Assembly: GCF_964656455.1 (NCBI RefSeq)
Contig: NC_135724.1
Span: 7,493,466-7,557,465, forward strand
DNA length: 64,000 bases
Source: Halichoerus grypus
Taxonomy: Eukaryota; Chordata; Mammalia; Carnivora; Phocidae
Direction of reading: 5' to 3'
Shown here: positions 22,807-34,501 of the stretch, piece by piece
How the letters are laid out: every line of letters begins with the position of its first letter
Position numbering within the stretch: position 1 is the stretch's first letter
The notes under the pieces: model-generated
Databases searched by the model: none
Seen by the model: only the letters and a program-made list of their open reading frames with translations
What the model was told of the DNA's origin: nothing
Made by a program: the position numbers and the translations under genes

Positions 22807-23097
22807 GAAAACACAATCCAGACAGAAGGGAAAGCCAGTGGCTGTGGGGTCCTACACTTTGACTCCACAAAACAGCCAATTTTGGTTCCCATGACAGAAC
22901 AGAGGAGACAGCTTCTCAAAAGTCTGAGTCTGCCCAAGGGCCGCTGCTATATTCATGGCAGGTGCCAAGAACCCCAGTTTGGTAGTGCCCAAAACCATTT
23001 TGCTATAAGCACTCCTTGCAGAGAGTTGTAGGGTTACTTATCTGGTTCAGTTACAAAAATAACATAATCGTTAAAAAATAATAATGAGAATAATCAT

Positions 23098-23290
23098 GAT
23101 TAACAGCGTAGGCTTTAGAATCAGAAGACTTGAATTTGGTTTAATTTGCTTCTCCAGTGATCAACTGTGTGACATTGAACAAGTTACTTCTATAGGGCTC
23201 AGTTGAAAATGTTGGAATAATAATGGCACCTGCCATGAATATAGCCCTTAAAAGTAATAATCATTCAATATATCCTAGCTGATGTTAATA
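23098..23290 (+). mobile_element. MIR-like ancient SINE
   Basis: GCGTAGGCTTTAGAATCAGA, then CTGTGTGACATTGAACAAGT and a later GGCACCTGCCATGAATATAG match the MIR order from near the head through the core. Confidence 0.7.
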
Positions 23291-24115
23291 TTAGACCCTC
23301 AACATCAACCACTAGTATTGCTCTTACGCATTGTTATTGCTTTTATTGGCCTTCCAGAGAAAACCATGGTCCCTATGCTATGACCTGCAGTGCCTGGAAA
23401 TTTTACTGACAGGTGGAACCAAAATAAAGAGAATCTTGCAATGTTTCTTTTTATAAATGTGTAATTAGAGGTACATGGACTTTTCTGTTCTGCTTTTTCA
23501 TGGAACAGAGGATAATCATTGTTTTCAGTTCTCCTACAAAGTATAATCATCACTGTCATGTGGTATGCAATATTTTAACAAGCAGACTCTGTGCTCAGTA
23601 CACAAGAAGAATTCAATAAACATTTAAAGATTGAATTGGAACATTATCAAAATATGGGACTACACTTGGAATAGTAAAAAGTATTTCCCTGCAATGTACT
23701 GAAAAATCTGGTGATTACCCTTTAGTGAAAGATATTTATTTGGACTTCTACATGACCATCAATGACCAGTTGTCTATAATTTGGGAAAAATATTATCCTA
23801 CAAGAAAAAAGATCCCCAAAGCACCACCTCCATCTTAAAATGAATGACAAACAAAAGCTTCTCTGTAAAGGATTCATACCTCAAATTTACAATAGAGCTT
23901 GCAGCAACATGAACTGAATGATCTCTGCAACATCTTTAAATAACATTTCTTCTTGTTACAAAGTATTACATTTACACTGCAGAAAATACAGATAATAAAA
24001 TATACAAAAATAATATATCAATTGTAACATTACCACCTCCCTGGATAGAACCACAGTTAATTTAGCTATTTTGTATAACATTTCAGTCTCTTCTGCCCTG
24101 TGTGTGTGTGTGTGC

Positions 24116-24303
24116 AAGATTTTATTTATTTGACAGACAGAGAGAGAGAGAGAGCACAAGCAGGGGGAGCGGCAGAGGGAGAGGGAGGGAGAAGCATGCT
24201 CCTCGCTGAGCGGGAGCCCAATGCGGGGCTCCATCCCAGGACCCGAAGATCATGACCTGAGCCAAAGGCAGATACTTAACCGACTGAGCCACCCAGGCGC
24301 CCC
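24116..24303 (-). mobile_element. CAN-SINE inserted in a (TG)n tract
   Basis: Minus-strand copy ending GAGCCACCCAGGCGCCCC. The flanks on both sides are CTGTGTGTGTGTG, so the target site was itself a TG microsatellite and the duplication is TG-rich. Confidence 0.94.
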
Positions 24304-24374
24304 TGTGTGTGTGTGTTTTTAACTCATCCTTCAGTGCACATGTTACAAAACTAGACATTTTTCACTTAACAATG

Positions 24375-24869
24375 TTGTATTAATGTCCTATTGTTGCCAT
24401 AACAAATTACCATGCACTTGACGACACGACACAAATTTATTCTGCTAACAGTTCTAGAGGCCAAAAGTCAGAAATGGGTCTCACTGGCCTGAAACCAAGG
24501 TGTCAGCTGAGCCGTGTTCCTTTCTCGAGGCTCTAGGACAGAATCCATTTTCTCGCCTTTTCCAGCTTCTGTAAGCAGCTGCAGTCCTCAGCTTGTGGCC
24601 CCTTCCATCTTCGCAGCCTGCACCAGTCAACGGAGCTGCTCTCACCCTGAATCACCCCGACTTGGACTCTCCTGCCTCCCTCTTTCACTTATAAAGACCC
24701 TTGTGATTACATGGGGCCCAGGATAATCTTCCCAACTCCTGTTCAACTAATTAGCCACCATAGTTCCATCTGAAACCTTAATTGCCCTTTACCATGCAAC
24801 AGAACAGATGCCCAGGTTCCAGACGCAGACACGGACGCCTTCTGGGGGAACATTATTCTGCCCACCACA
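24375..24869 (-). mobile_element. MaLR (MLT1-like) LTR, near full length
   Basis: The plus strand opens TGTATTAATGTCCTATTGTT-GCCATAACAAATTACCA and closes GGGGGAACATTATTCTGCCC-ACCACA. On the minus strand this reads TGTGGTGGGCAGAATAATG... to ...TAATACA, the standard MLT1 layout. The about 495-base length is typical. Confidence 0.85.
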
Positions 24870-27650
24870 AATACATTCTGAGTATCCTTATAGGCCTTGA
24901 CTGTTCTTCTATCTGTACTCTCATTTGTAATCTCTACAGTGCATTTTATTGTAGGGATATACCATAAACCATTATACCATCTTCCTACTATGAGGATATA
25001 TAAGTTCCTATCATTTGTAGTTCCTAGGCAATAAAAATAAGAAATTATAGCTTTAATTAATACTGCTATATATATTTATATATTAATATTTCTGAGAAGG
25101 CAGTAGATGAGTTTCTTATCAGTTCATACTTGCACCATGCAGGTGTGAGCTGATATTTCCTGATGCCCTCACAGACACTAACCATTATCGTCCCTTTTCA
25201 ATCTCTGCCAGATGGAAAATTACATTCCATTTTTATTTGCTTTTTTTTTTTTTTTTGGATTCTATTGAGATTGACTATTGTTTCAGACTTATGTTGGCCA
25301 CCCAAGGTTCTTCATTTGTACAGTGCAGGTCAGTCATTAGTGAACTCTTGTTAAGCATGTAATCATGTCAGCAACCTTGACAAGGAGACTTTGTGGGAGG
25401 TATTTTCACCCTTAGTGAAACCCCTCCACTCATGATATTATTAAATGCCCACATTGCTCCTGCATTTCTGCATCCTAAGAAAGCTCCACTTGTACTCTCT
25501 GGGTATGACACAATTTCCATGCCCTCTGTCACTGATGGAGTGAATCATTTAATACCAAGTGGCAAGATGGCTGTCGCTTGCCTGAGCTCCACGCCAATCA
25601 GCGTTGAAAGTAAACCCTCTCAAGATGACTCTTCCTCCTTCTTCAGGTGAACTTTGCCTCCGTGTGTTACTGGGTAACCCCCCTGGACGTGATGAACCAT
25701 TAGGACTATATTTCTAAACTGATAGAAAATTCCTGCTGCCGGCTGTTTAGATTTGCTGGAACTCTCACCCAGGATATTATAACCAACCCAGATTTTAGAA
25801 ACTGTTCTTATGTTTATATTAATCATTATTATTTAGTACCCTTTGTTTTTGGTTCCTACATGCATTCCAGAAAAATAAACAATTCCTATGCAGCGAGCTG
25901 CACTGCATGAATATGACCTAGCCCAGTGGAACTGACACTTCAAGATGCTTCATTAGTTAATTTAGGCATGGCTAATACATCCATGTCATTTTTCTATATT
26001 TTATATCCTCATATCTTTCTTTTCATATTTATTCATCCAAACTTGGAGGGTGGCGGAAGATACAGAAACTTAAAAATAAAACAAAACAAAACAAAAAACA
26101 CAGTGAGTCTTCTCATATGAAACACATCCCAGTGTTAAAATAAATGAAAGAATATTGTGCAATTTCCAGGAAGATGTCAATAATGCCTGGCTGAATTGGA
26201 ACAAATACCAAAAGGCTCAGAAATGCTTTCATCCCAATTAGAGGCAAATACTCCACTGTAAGTCAGGGAGTATTTGTAAGTGGAGGGAGAAAATCAGGCT
26301 ACAGCCAGGGATCGGGGGTAGTCTGGGTCCCCCAACCCTCCACATCACCAAGGTTTGTTTGTCCTGATTTTGTGATGAATCCTGTTTCTCTGGGTTTCGG
26401 GGTTTTGTTTCAGAAACCACCCTGCATTTTAACCATTCCTATATGCAGATTTCAAACAATGAAGTAAGCACAGCATGCCCCAATTTTGTGTTTGTGGATG
26501 ATATGCTATCAACATGTGACTGGCATCTAACACTGATTTTCAGAATTTCCCTGAAAGAACATATCTTGATAGGCCAGATGTGAACTCCAACCAGGGACCC
26601 AAGTGCACCACAGGCTGCTGAGCTCAGGGGTTGGGGCCAGCTGGCTGCCACGTGATTGCAATGTGATCATGCCCCTGCACTTCCACTTCTCTCTCTTAAA
26701 ATCAGAGAATGGTGCTGACTTCCTCACAGTGTTTCCGGAATTAAATAAGTGAATACATGTTGAGTATTTCATCTGTCAGTTAAAAAAAAAAAAAAGCAGC
26801 AGTGAAAATCAGCAGCTTCCCTTACAATTCAGGAACTAATTGGCTGCCGGCAAGAGAGTTCCACTTTGGCTTTCAGACATCACCCACCCACAAGATAAAG
26901 ACTCTAAAGGTGGTAAAATATTTCCTCCATTTACTGACCTTGGGCCATAATCATGTATGTAAAACTCTGAATTAGAATTCAGGAAATTGTCTAAGTCTGT
27001 GAATTCAGCCCTATTTCTATGAGTGTTGAAAACTTATTGAGATTATTTGACACATCGATTGTTCTGATTAGAATTAAAACCGTGGCTTTATCACGATTCG
27101 ATCTCATGATTATTCCCTGTGGTACCTACCATCAGACTCTTCTTAATGACATTGACTCAAAACCGAATCCACAGCCTTAGTCCTAGCTCCTAGATGGAGG
27201 TTATCATTAACCTAAGTAACAGCCTTTAGATGAAAAGTGGGATTATATATTTTCATTATCTCAATACGTAAATCATTCCATTGTAATGGTACCCCAAATC
27301 CATAAAATAGGTACTCACCACAGGAGAAGTGGCTTTCTCTTAGAAAATGAGTCTCATTGCTCGGTACTTGGTCCACATCCGAATCCTCTTCTCATATAAA
27401 TCAGAAACACTCTTCCATTATTGGGCCCTACACCTGGGACAACCATTTCTGATCCTTGTTTCTAGTAGCTTTAAGTACCAAGAAGTTAACTTCTCCAACC
27501 ATTCCATCCAAACCTACTGCAGGAGATCCACGAACTGACTGATTCGGCCAGCACTGGCTGAGCACCTGCCATGTCAGATCAGGCCATGATCTTGAACCTT
27601 CCTCTAGGAAGGGCAGAGATCCCAAGGGAGCAGATGTAAGTGGTCACACC
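24870..27650. other. No gene or named repeat seen
   Basis: Mostly AT-rich, unique-looking DNA with short open frames (none above 85 codons). An A-rich low-complexity stretch lies at 26,066-26,100 and an A-run at 26,780-26,793. Confidence 0.4.
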
Positions 27651-27724
27651 TGAGGGCTTCACGGTCTCTCAGGTGATGCTAAAATGTGAGTCGGGAAGGG
27701 CACCTGTAGTGGAAGGGGACCCAC

Positions 27725-28024
27725 CATGTAGGCTCCATGTACACAGTGAGCAGCTCTGAGGTGGGAGATCTTCTTCAAGACTTCGTAACGTAAGACAAAC
27801 TCTTCCTCCGTGTGGGACAACAGCGTATACCAGATGACCATGGACAGTCTCTGGAGGTGATCCTCCTTCTCACTCACCACACCACACCCCTCCCCTCTGG
27901 TGCCTCCAGCCAGCTCAGAGCACTTCTGCAAAGAGATTCCTCTGGTAATGCAGCAAGCCCTTGCCTTCTGTTTACAGGCAGCAACTTCCACTTTGTTCCA
28001 CAGAAGAAAAGTTGCTGCACTCTT
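27725..28024 (-). other. Candidate coding exon, unidentified (300 nt, phase 0)
   Basis: On the minus strand a good acceptor (CCTCATTTGCTTTTAG, just above 28,024) precedes exactly 100 open codons. The segment ends at a weaker donor (ATG|GTGGGT near 27,725). The second half of the translation looks protein-like: EKEDHLQRLSMVIWYTLLSH, then EEEFVLRYEVLKKISHL. The first half looks less so (AACKQKARACCITRGISL). A second acceptor (ATCTCTTTGCAG) and an internal strong donor (GTG|GTGAGT) offer alternative exons. I do not recognise the protein and see no neighbouring exon, so chance cannot be excluded. Confidence 0.22.
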
Positions 28025-28059
28025 CTAAAAGCAAATGAGGAAAATGTCACTGCTGACAA

Positions 28060-29090
28060 ATGAATCTTATTTACTTGCCATTGCCAAGAGCGCCAGGGGA
28101 AAAGAATTTGGGAAGAAAATCAGCGTTTTTCCTGACCAACCCACCTGGGATTGGGTCTTGATGCCTACCGAGAAAGGAGAGCAAGTTTAGTGTTCAGTAA
28201 GAGCCAGTTTTATCCACAGCCAGGCAGGTGAGGGCCTAGACATCTGGAGCATCATCGCATCATTAATTCTGGAGCCAAAGCTGGAGAAGGCACCCTTTCT
28301 CTGCCTCTTAGTATCTTCCTCCATAACAAGATGATAATAAAACACGTATTTACGTCAAAAGGAAGCTACTGACAAAAACTGGCTTCATGCCTAGACAGGT
28401 CTTTGAACAGACTCAGTGCTCATACTCAGTTAAAGGCTCCTCCCTCGGACAGGCCACCCACCTGGCCCGGCAGCAAAGTTACAGGAAATTTTCAAAATCC
28501 AGCGCAGCAGACCACCCGCCAGGGCCGTGAGTCTCTAGAGCCTCGGAACGATAATGCTGGAAAACAAGACTTGGAAAATGGTATGGCTTGCATTCGACAG
28601 GAATCGATAAATGTGCCATTTTTTTAAATTTTTCTGAATGTAACATCAGAGCCTCTGGATGTCTCCTGCAGAAAACCTCTGTCACTCAAGGGCAGAAGAC
28701 GTCAACCAGAGGGAAACGAGGACAATACCAGCACTATAGGAGGGCACAGCTCTCCGTGTGCTGCTCGATCACACCCGCTCGGTGACCCCTCTGACTCGCT
28801 CAGTCCTCCAATCAGCCCGAGGAGGCCGGACCTGTAAGGATTCCCTTTTCCCTATAAGGTCACTGAGGCTCAGGGTTAATAGAAATTAGCGATACTTACA
28901 CCAGGACCATGAAGAGAGAGGGGCCTGAGCAGAAGTGGATCAGAAGATGACAGAAAAGCAGTGTCACATGCCTCAGGCCAACTGATGGGAAGCTCATTTA
29001 AATGATTAAAACCTCTTACGTGTTCTATAGGATATTTCTAAAGAAACTACTTTTTCTTTTCAAATACAAATAGGAACATAAAAGGGACAA
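28060..29090. other. No gene or named repeat seen
   Basis: Mixed-composition unique-looking DNA with short open frames only. Confidence 0.35.
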
Positions 29091-29119
29091 CATGGTGCTT
29101 ACTAACGGTTCTTGGGATG

Positions 29120-29720
29120 GACAGTCCTTTGATGTATGAACCTGGTAAGGCTATGGTTCTAGTTATCTGATCAAACACCAGTCTAGGGGTGACGGGGTGG
29201 CTCAGTCGGTTAAGCAGCTGACTGTTGATTTCAGCTCAGGTCATGATCTCAGGATTGTGAGATCGAGCCCGGTGTTGGGTTCCAGGCTCAGCGTGGAGTC
29301 TGCTTGGGATTCTCTCCCGCTGCCCTTCCGTACCGCTCTCTCTCTCTCTCATATGATAAATAAATTTTAAAAATCTTATATAAACACCTGTTCAGAGGTT
29401 GCTGTGAAGGTGTTTTGTAGATGCAAATCAAATCCATAATCAGTTGGCCTTATTCAGGGTGGTTCTCCTAGGTAATCTGGATGAGCCTGATTCAGTTGGT
29501 TGAAAGACCTTAAGAACAGGACTGAGGCTTCCTTGAAGAAGACATTCCGGCTGGGGACAGTGCCTTCAGAATGTTCCAGAATTCCCAGCTTGCCCCGTGG
29601 ATTTCAGATGTGACCAGCTGGCCCCACGATCACATAACCTGATTCCTTGCAATAAATCTCTTAGTATCTATCTCCTACTGGTCCTGCTTTCCTGGTTGAA
29701 CCCTTATTCTGAGACAGTTC
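29120..29720 (+). mobile_element. Old LTR-like repeat, split by a SINE
   Basis: Same family as 3912-4379 but in the opposite orientation. The left part holds GATCAAACACCAGTCTA. The right part holds GTTGCTGTGAAGGTGTTTTG, CAGTTGGTTGAAAGACCTTA and CTTGCAATAAATCTCTTAGT, ending near CTTTCCTGGTTGAACCCTTA. A plus-strand CAN-SINE (29,186-29,377) interrupts it. Confidence 0.65.
29186..29377 (+). mobile_element. CAN-SINE (older subtype) nested in LTR-like repeat
   Basis: Head GGGGTGACGGGGTGGCTCAG, B-box-like GAGATCGAGCCC and tail AAATAAATTTTAAAAATCTT. Several substitutions and a 'TTGATTTCAGCTCAGG' variant mark an older subtype. Imperfect flanking duplication CAAACACCAGTCT / TAAACACCTGTTC. Confidence 0.9.
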
Positions 29721-30134
29721 TGAAAATGTTCACCGTAATTAGTATGTAAGACTGAGTTAGTAGGATGGTATTGTGCATTCATAAAAGCTAGTATTACAAA
29801 GTGCGTTTTTAAGTGGTTTTAAAATTTTCCCTGCATTCCTATTTACTGATGCACTTATACTCCCTCAGAGGAAGGACTCGGAAAATCACCTTGCTAAGCC
29901 AAAGTAAACTGTAAATTAAAATTCCTTTTAAATGATTCTGAACAAATTCTGAATGAACAGTCTAAATAAAGTTCCAGAATGTTAAAAGAGAGAGACTCCT
30001 TCCCTCTGATTTAAAGTACACATTAATGTACACACGTCTATCAGAGGGTATCCACCTAATCCCCACAGAAATTTCAAACAGCATTAATCAATTAATAGCA
30101 CAGAATATTCAAATAGCATTAAGGCGATGCCAAC

Positions 30135-30305
30135 GACATCCTGAATAGCTTTAGTTTTGTGACCCTGGACAAGTCTCTCAACATCTCTGCATCTCCAGTT
30201 CTTCATCCATAAAATAGGGATACAAATAGTGCCTGCCTTCTAGGACTATCACGATGACTAAGTGAGTTAATATGTTGAAGTGCTTAGAAGAGTACCCAGC
30301 ACATG
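30135..30305 (+). mobile_element. MIR-like ancient SINE
   Basis: GTGACCCTGGACAAGTCTCT, CCAGTTCTTCATCCATAAAA and TGAAGTGCTTAGAAGAGTAC appear in the canonical MIR order. Confidence 0.8.
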
Positions 30306-30739
30306 GTTCGCAGCATTTATTTGTGGGTTTGGGAAGCTTGGCAAGGACTTCACAGAGAAGCTGACGCTCGAAAGCCTTGCATTAGGGGCAGAGCACGAGG
30401 TACACTCCTGAGTAAGGGGGAAACCGGTTTGTGCAGAGCTGAGAGGCAGGAAAGAGGAAAGCTCGTTATGTTGACCCTAATTAAACCAGCCTGGATGGTT
30501 CTTACTAGAAACCCCATGAGAGAAGATGAGTGCCAGATTGTGCCCAAAGCAAAGTCCAGATTCTAAGTCTATGAGTCCATATTCGCGATACCTTTAAAAC
30601 TATATGTTATGTTTTTCAAAAGAATGTTATGGCTAAACAAGCTTACAAAACTGTTAAATGAAGACTAACAGGTTTCTTTAAAGCAGGATTCCCCTCATTT
30701 AGTAGATTAAGGCTCAATCTACTAACGTGCTGCCCGCGG

Positions 30740-31300
30740 AGTGCCACACGCAGCAGCTCCCGAAATGGGCACCAGCGCCCTCTTGCTCCAGAGCACCTGC
30801 CCCTTCCTGCAAACACCAGCTGTAGCAACTCTATTTTCGGAATTCTGGATGCTCCGGCACCTAGGTCCTGCTGACCGACACAAGCTCACCTTTCCCACAC
30901 AAACCAACCAAGCCGAGCACCCCCACCCACCACCTCCTCTCTGTGGCTCTTACAGCCCACGCTGTACGACTCTGCCCTCATCACCCAAAGGGCAGGTACC
31001 AACGACGGACATAACCTCTGCACCCCAGAGCCCACTGACATTATTGGAACAAGCCAATTCTTAGCCTGCTTACCCTGCCTGGCCTGGCCTTTCCTGAGGA
31101 AACCACCATAAAAGCTGCTGCCCACCCTCCACCATGGCTCCCACTGGCTCCAGACCCACCCTGCTCTTCCCAGTGTGGCCCTGCGTGGCCCTGCATGGCC
31201 CTGCGTGACGAGGCAGGCCCCTCCTCTTGAGAACTGTGAGTTCAGTAGCAATTGCTGATCTGTTGGCCTCACCATACCCAAATAATCATAAGACCTACAT
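30740..31300 (+). mobile_element. Possible LTR (unclassified)
   Basis: A C-rich segment leads to a TATA-like box (CCATAAAAGC near 31,107), a C-rich leader and then a GTTGGCCTCACCATACCCAA end region. The arrangement resembles an ERV LTR, but I could not place its ends or find a duplication. Confidence 0.28.
31175..31208 (+). repeat. 10-bp tandem repeat, about 3.4 units
   Basis: The unit GTGGCCCTGC is repeated with one CAT variant. Confidence 0.85.
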
Positions 31301-31317
31301 TTTAGAACACTGGTGTT

Positions 31318-31549
31318 GGGGCGCCTGGGTGGCTCAGTTGGTTGAGCGTCTGACTCTTGGTTTCGGCTCTGGTCATGATCTCGCAGTTGTAGGATCAAGC
31401 CCCGGGTCGGGCTCTGTGCTCAGCGGGGAATCTGCTTCAGGTTCTTTCTCCCTCTCGCTCTGCCCCTTTCCCATTCCTGCTTACATGTGTGCACGCTCTC
31501 TCTCTCTCTCCCTAAAATGAATAAATAAAATCTTTTTAAAAATAATAAA
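31318..31549 (+). mobile_element. CAN-SINE, plus strand (longer subtype)
   Basis: Head GGGGCGCCTGGGTGGCTCAG, body with GCTTACATGTGTGCACGC and a long CT run, tail AATGAATAAATAAAATCTTT. Flanks CACTGGTGTTGG / CATCAGTGTTGG form a 12-bp duplication with two differences. Confidence 0.94.
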
Positions 31550-31559
31550 CCATCAGTGT

Positions 31560-33350
31560 TGGCAAGGAAAAGCTTTCAAAGACTTTTAAGCAGAAGAGTC
31601 ACATTATTATGTTTTACAAGTATTTGTCTTAAGAATTACCTCCATACCTCTGCACCACATTCCAGATCTCCAGAGCATCTCTGGAACCCTGGGAAGCTCA
31701 AAACCAACCTGAATGTTTGAGAGATGCAGAAGGGTCTGGAGAGCCCAAACTCCCACCTATCTAGAAGTCCTGATAACTTTGATGCTTCTTTGGGAGCACA
31801 GAGGACCATGAGGAGAGCTGTCCTTTAACCCAGCCCAGATACCCGGAGTGTGGGCAAACCCCAGCAGTCTTAGGAAAGGTGCAGCTTCTTCTCTGTTTGT
31901 AGATCATTCTAGAGGCTATGGCAATCAAGATTTGTGATTCACCCAAACTTTTCAATCACAGATACACAAAAGGAACTGAGAAACTTATCCTGTCTCAACA
32001 CTTTGACCTCATTTTTTTTTTTTTTACATCTACAATATGGGGGGGGGTGTTTGTTATTTTGTAAATTATCTTCTAGCTCTGAAATTCTGTGATTCAAAAT
32101 TACTCTACTAAGCTACTAATTCCAGCAAATTTTATAATCCTATAAAATTGCTCTAAGTCATAAAAAAGATTGATGCAAAATTTTTCCATCTCTATGCACT
32201 TTTTTTCCCCTTTGCTCTACTATGCCTGTTCTCCAAAGTGCACTTCTCTTTTGTTAGTTACAATCACCCTACTATTTATTGTGAGCCAATTAAAATAAAT
32301 ATTTTACTTTGGAAAAGGAAATGTACTTCTTTCCCCTAGACTGGTGCCAACCTTCATTCCACACCTTGTCCCATCACTTAACCAACTGTAAGCTTTATAT
32401 GCACTTGGAAAAGGCATTAGGGGATTAATGACTCATTGCCCCACCAAAGCTCTTTTAGGTTGAGAGGACACAGGCTGCATCCCCTCCCCCCAGGGGCAGC
32501 ACTTGGCAGACCTCTGAATGGGTACTGCAATGACCTTGCTTGAAAGTAAGGAAATGAATCATAGGGCTTGACCAAAACTTACTAGTTCTGTCTCCAAATG
32601 AAGGAACAATGATAAAACCGATGGTTGCCTGATAAGCAAATTGGAGTAAAGAGTGGAAGAAGGAAGTACATTAGCTTGGTATCTTCTGAAGGGAGGACTC
32701 TGCAACTCTATAGAAGCTGCTTTGCTGGCCTTTCTGTCGTTTCTTCTCAGGTGGGATCTCAGATCCCTTATATGTAAAATGTCAGGTTTGAAACAGGTGA
32801 TATTTCAAATTAGGATCCTTAGTCATTGAATATGGAGTCAGTGCTGAATCCATTGGCCATGCTGTTTTTCCAATAAGGAAAATAGATACCTGGGTGTTAC
32901 TGGATTGTAATAAAGCTACCAAAGAAGTATGATCCTTGCTTAAAAAGGTATTTGTGCAAAGGAGAAAAAAGGCCCTACAGTTGGGAGCATGAATCTTGAT
33001 AGGCAGGCCAAAATCGGAGTGCGTGAAGGCACAATTGGAAGAAGAAAGCAAACAGGAAATGGAAAGACAATGGACATTTAGCTTGGCCAACGGATTATCG
33101 GTCATGAGGAAGAAAGGTAAAAGCGGTAACGAAGTAGAAAAGATTTGCTCCCACGACTCAGCAGTGTGGAGAAGCAGGTATAAATGAGAGCAGGGACACG
33201 AAGAGATGTGGACCGTGGATTTCCTATTTTCTGGACACTAGTGCCAGAAAAATTGTCTCTGTGGATGCGTCCAACTATTGCAGTCAATGTATTTTTTTTT
33301 TTTTTAAATCAACGTAATTATTCTTATTCTCTTGTGGAAACTGCTAGATG
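31560..33350. other. No gene or named repeat seen
   Basis: AT-rich unique-looking DNA. Poly-T (32,012-32,025) and a G-run (32,040-32,047) are the only simple features. Short frames at 32,782-33,187 on both strands have no recognisable domain. Confidence 0.35.
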
Positions 33351-33354
33351 TATT

Positions 33355-33680
33355 CATTCAATAGGTATTTACTGAACTTCTTCTTATCCGTAACTGAACT
33401 AATAACCATGTAGTATCTATAGAGATAAATAATTTTTGCTTTTAAGAAGTTTGCTCTTAAGGGTGGAAATGGGTAAATTAACAATTCACTGTAATCACAG
33501 TGCTGCCGCAAGTGTATAAACAAAAAGAACAAGGGAAAAAGTATTATTACCAACGACTACATGCTGAAGACAAGACCGAAGCTCAGCTTTAAAGAATGGA
33601 TAAGATTTTGACAGGCAAACCGAGGAAAAGCATTCTAGAAAGATGGAACGGAGAGAATAAGGGCATTCCTTAAGATGGTT
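33355..33680. repeat. Unclassified ancient repeat module
   Basis: Begins AGGTATTTACTGAACTTCTT and later contains TTTAAGAAGTTTGCTCTTAA, the pattern of an old 'body' repeat also seen at 44,890 and 46,470. Family uncertain. Confidence 0.3.
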
Positions 33681-34314
33681 TACAAAACTATTCCAAATAT
33701 GACCTCTGCTTAAATGTCCTGCTCGTCATTGTTTAGGTGGTCTCCTCAGTGGGGGAAGTCCCGAACCCACTCGGCACGTCTGTACCTCCTTCTCAGCCAG
33801 CTCTGTGGGTAAGGGAACCTCTTGCCCCTTCAGATCAATGTGTTGCCACTTAGAGTCCAGCCCTGCTAGCGTCTCTCAGACTTCAGGAAACTAGATGCCA
33901 TCACGTCCAGTGTTTGCTTTATTGGTCAAGGGAAATCAGCTCTCCGATTTCAAGCTTGAGGGTGCTTGCAGGCTTGTGTTTTAGAAGGTCTGTTGCAGCG
34001 GGTGGCCTGACCTGAGTGAGCAATCTCAGAGCAGAATGGTTCAGACATAGCCTCACGGACTCCGCTCGGAGAGCACACTCCATCCCAGCAGGACTGCAGG
34101 TAACGTACCTGAGCTCTCAAGAGCTGCTCTTGATACACATCTCACATATCAGTTAACCAATAATCATTTCTAGTGAAATATTAAAATAAAATCTGGGGAG
34201 GTTTTTAAGATTATTTTCTTTAACTGGAATGACAATGCTTTCATGTCCTCTGAATGTCTAACATTTTCTGTTTTCAGAAAGCTCCCAAATCATTGTTCCA
34301 AAGTATATTAGTTG

Positions 34315-34500
34315 TTTTTTTTTTTTTTTTAAATATTTTATTGATTTATTTGTCAGAGAGAGAGAGCACAAGTAGGCGGAGTGACAGGCAGGGGCAGAGG
34401 GAGAAGCAGGCTCCCTGCCGAGCAACCTGATCCCAGGACCCTGGGATCATGACCTGAGCCAAAAGCAGATGCTTAACCAACTGAGCCACCCAGGCGCCCC
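34315..34500 (-). mobile_element. CAN-SINE, minus strand, internally deleted
   Basis: T-run at left, head GAGCCACCCAGGCGCCCC at right. About 20 bases between the body and the B box are missing (CCGAGCAACCTGATCCCAGG joins directly), so this is an internally deleted copy. Confidence 0.93.
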
Positions 34501-34501
34501 C

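Noticed and set aside
31227..31520. 97-codon plus frame
   Set aside because: Most of it is CAN-SINE sequence read in one of its open phases.
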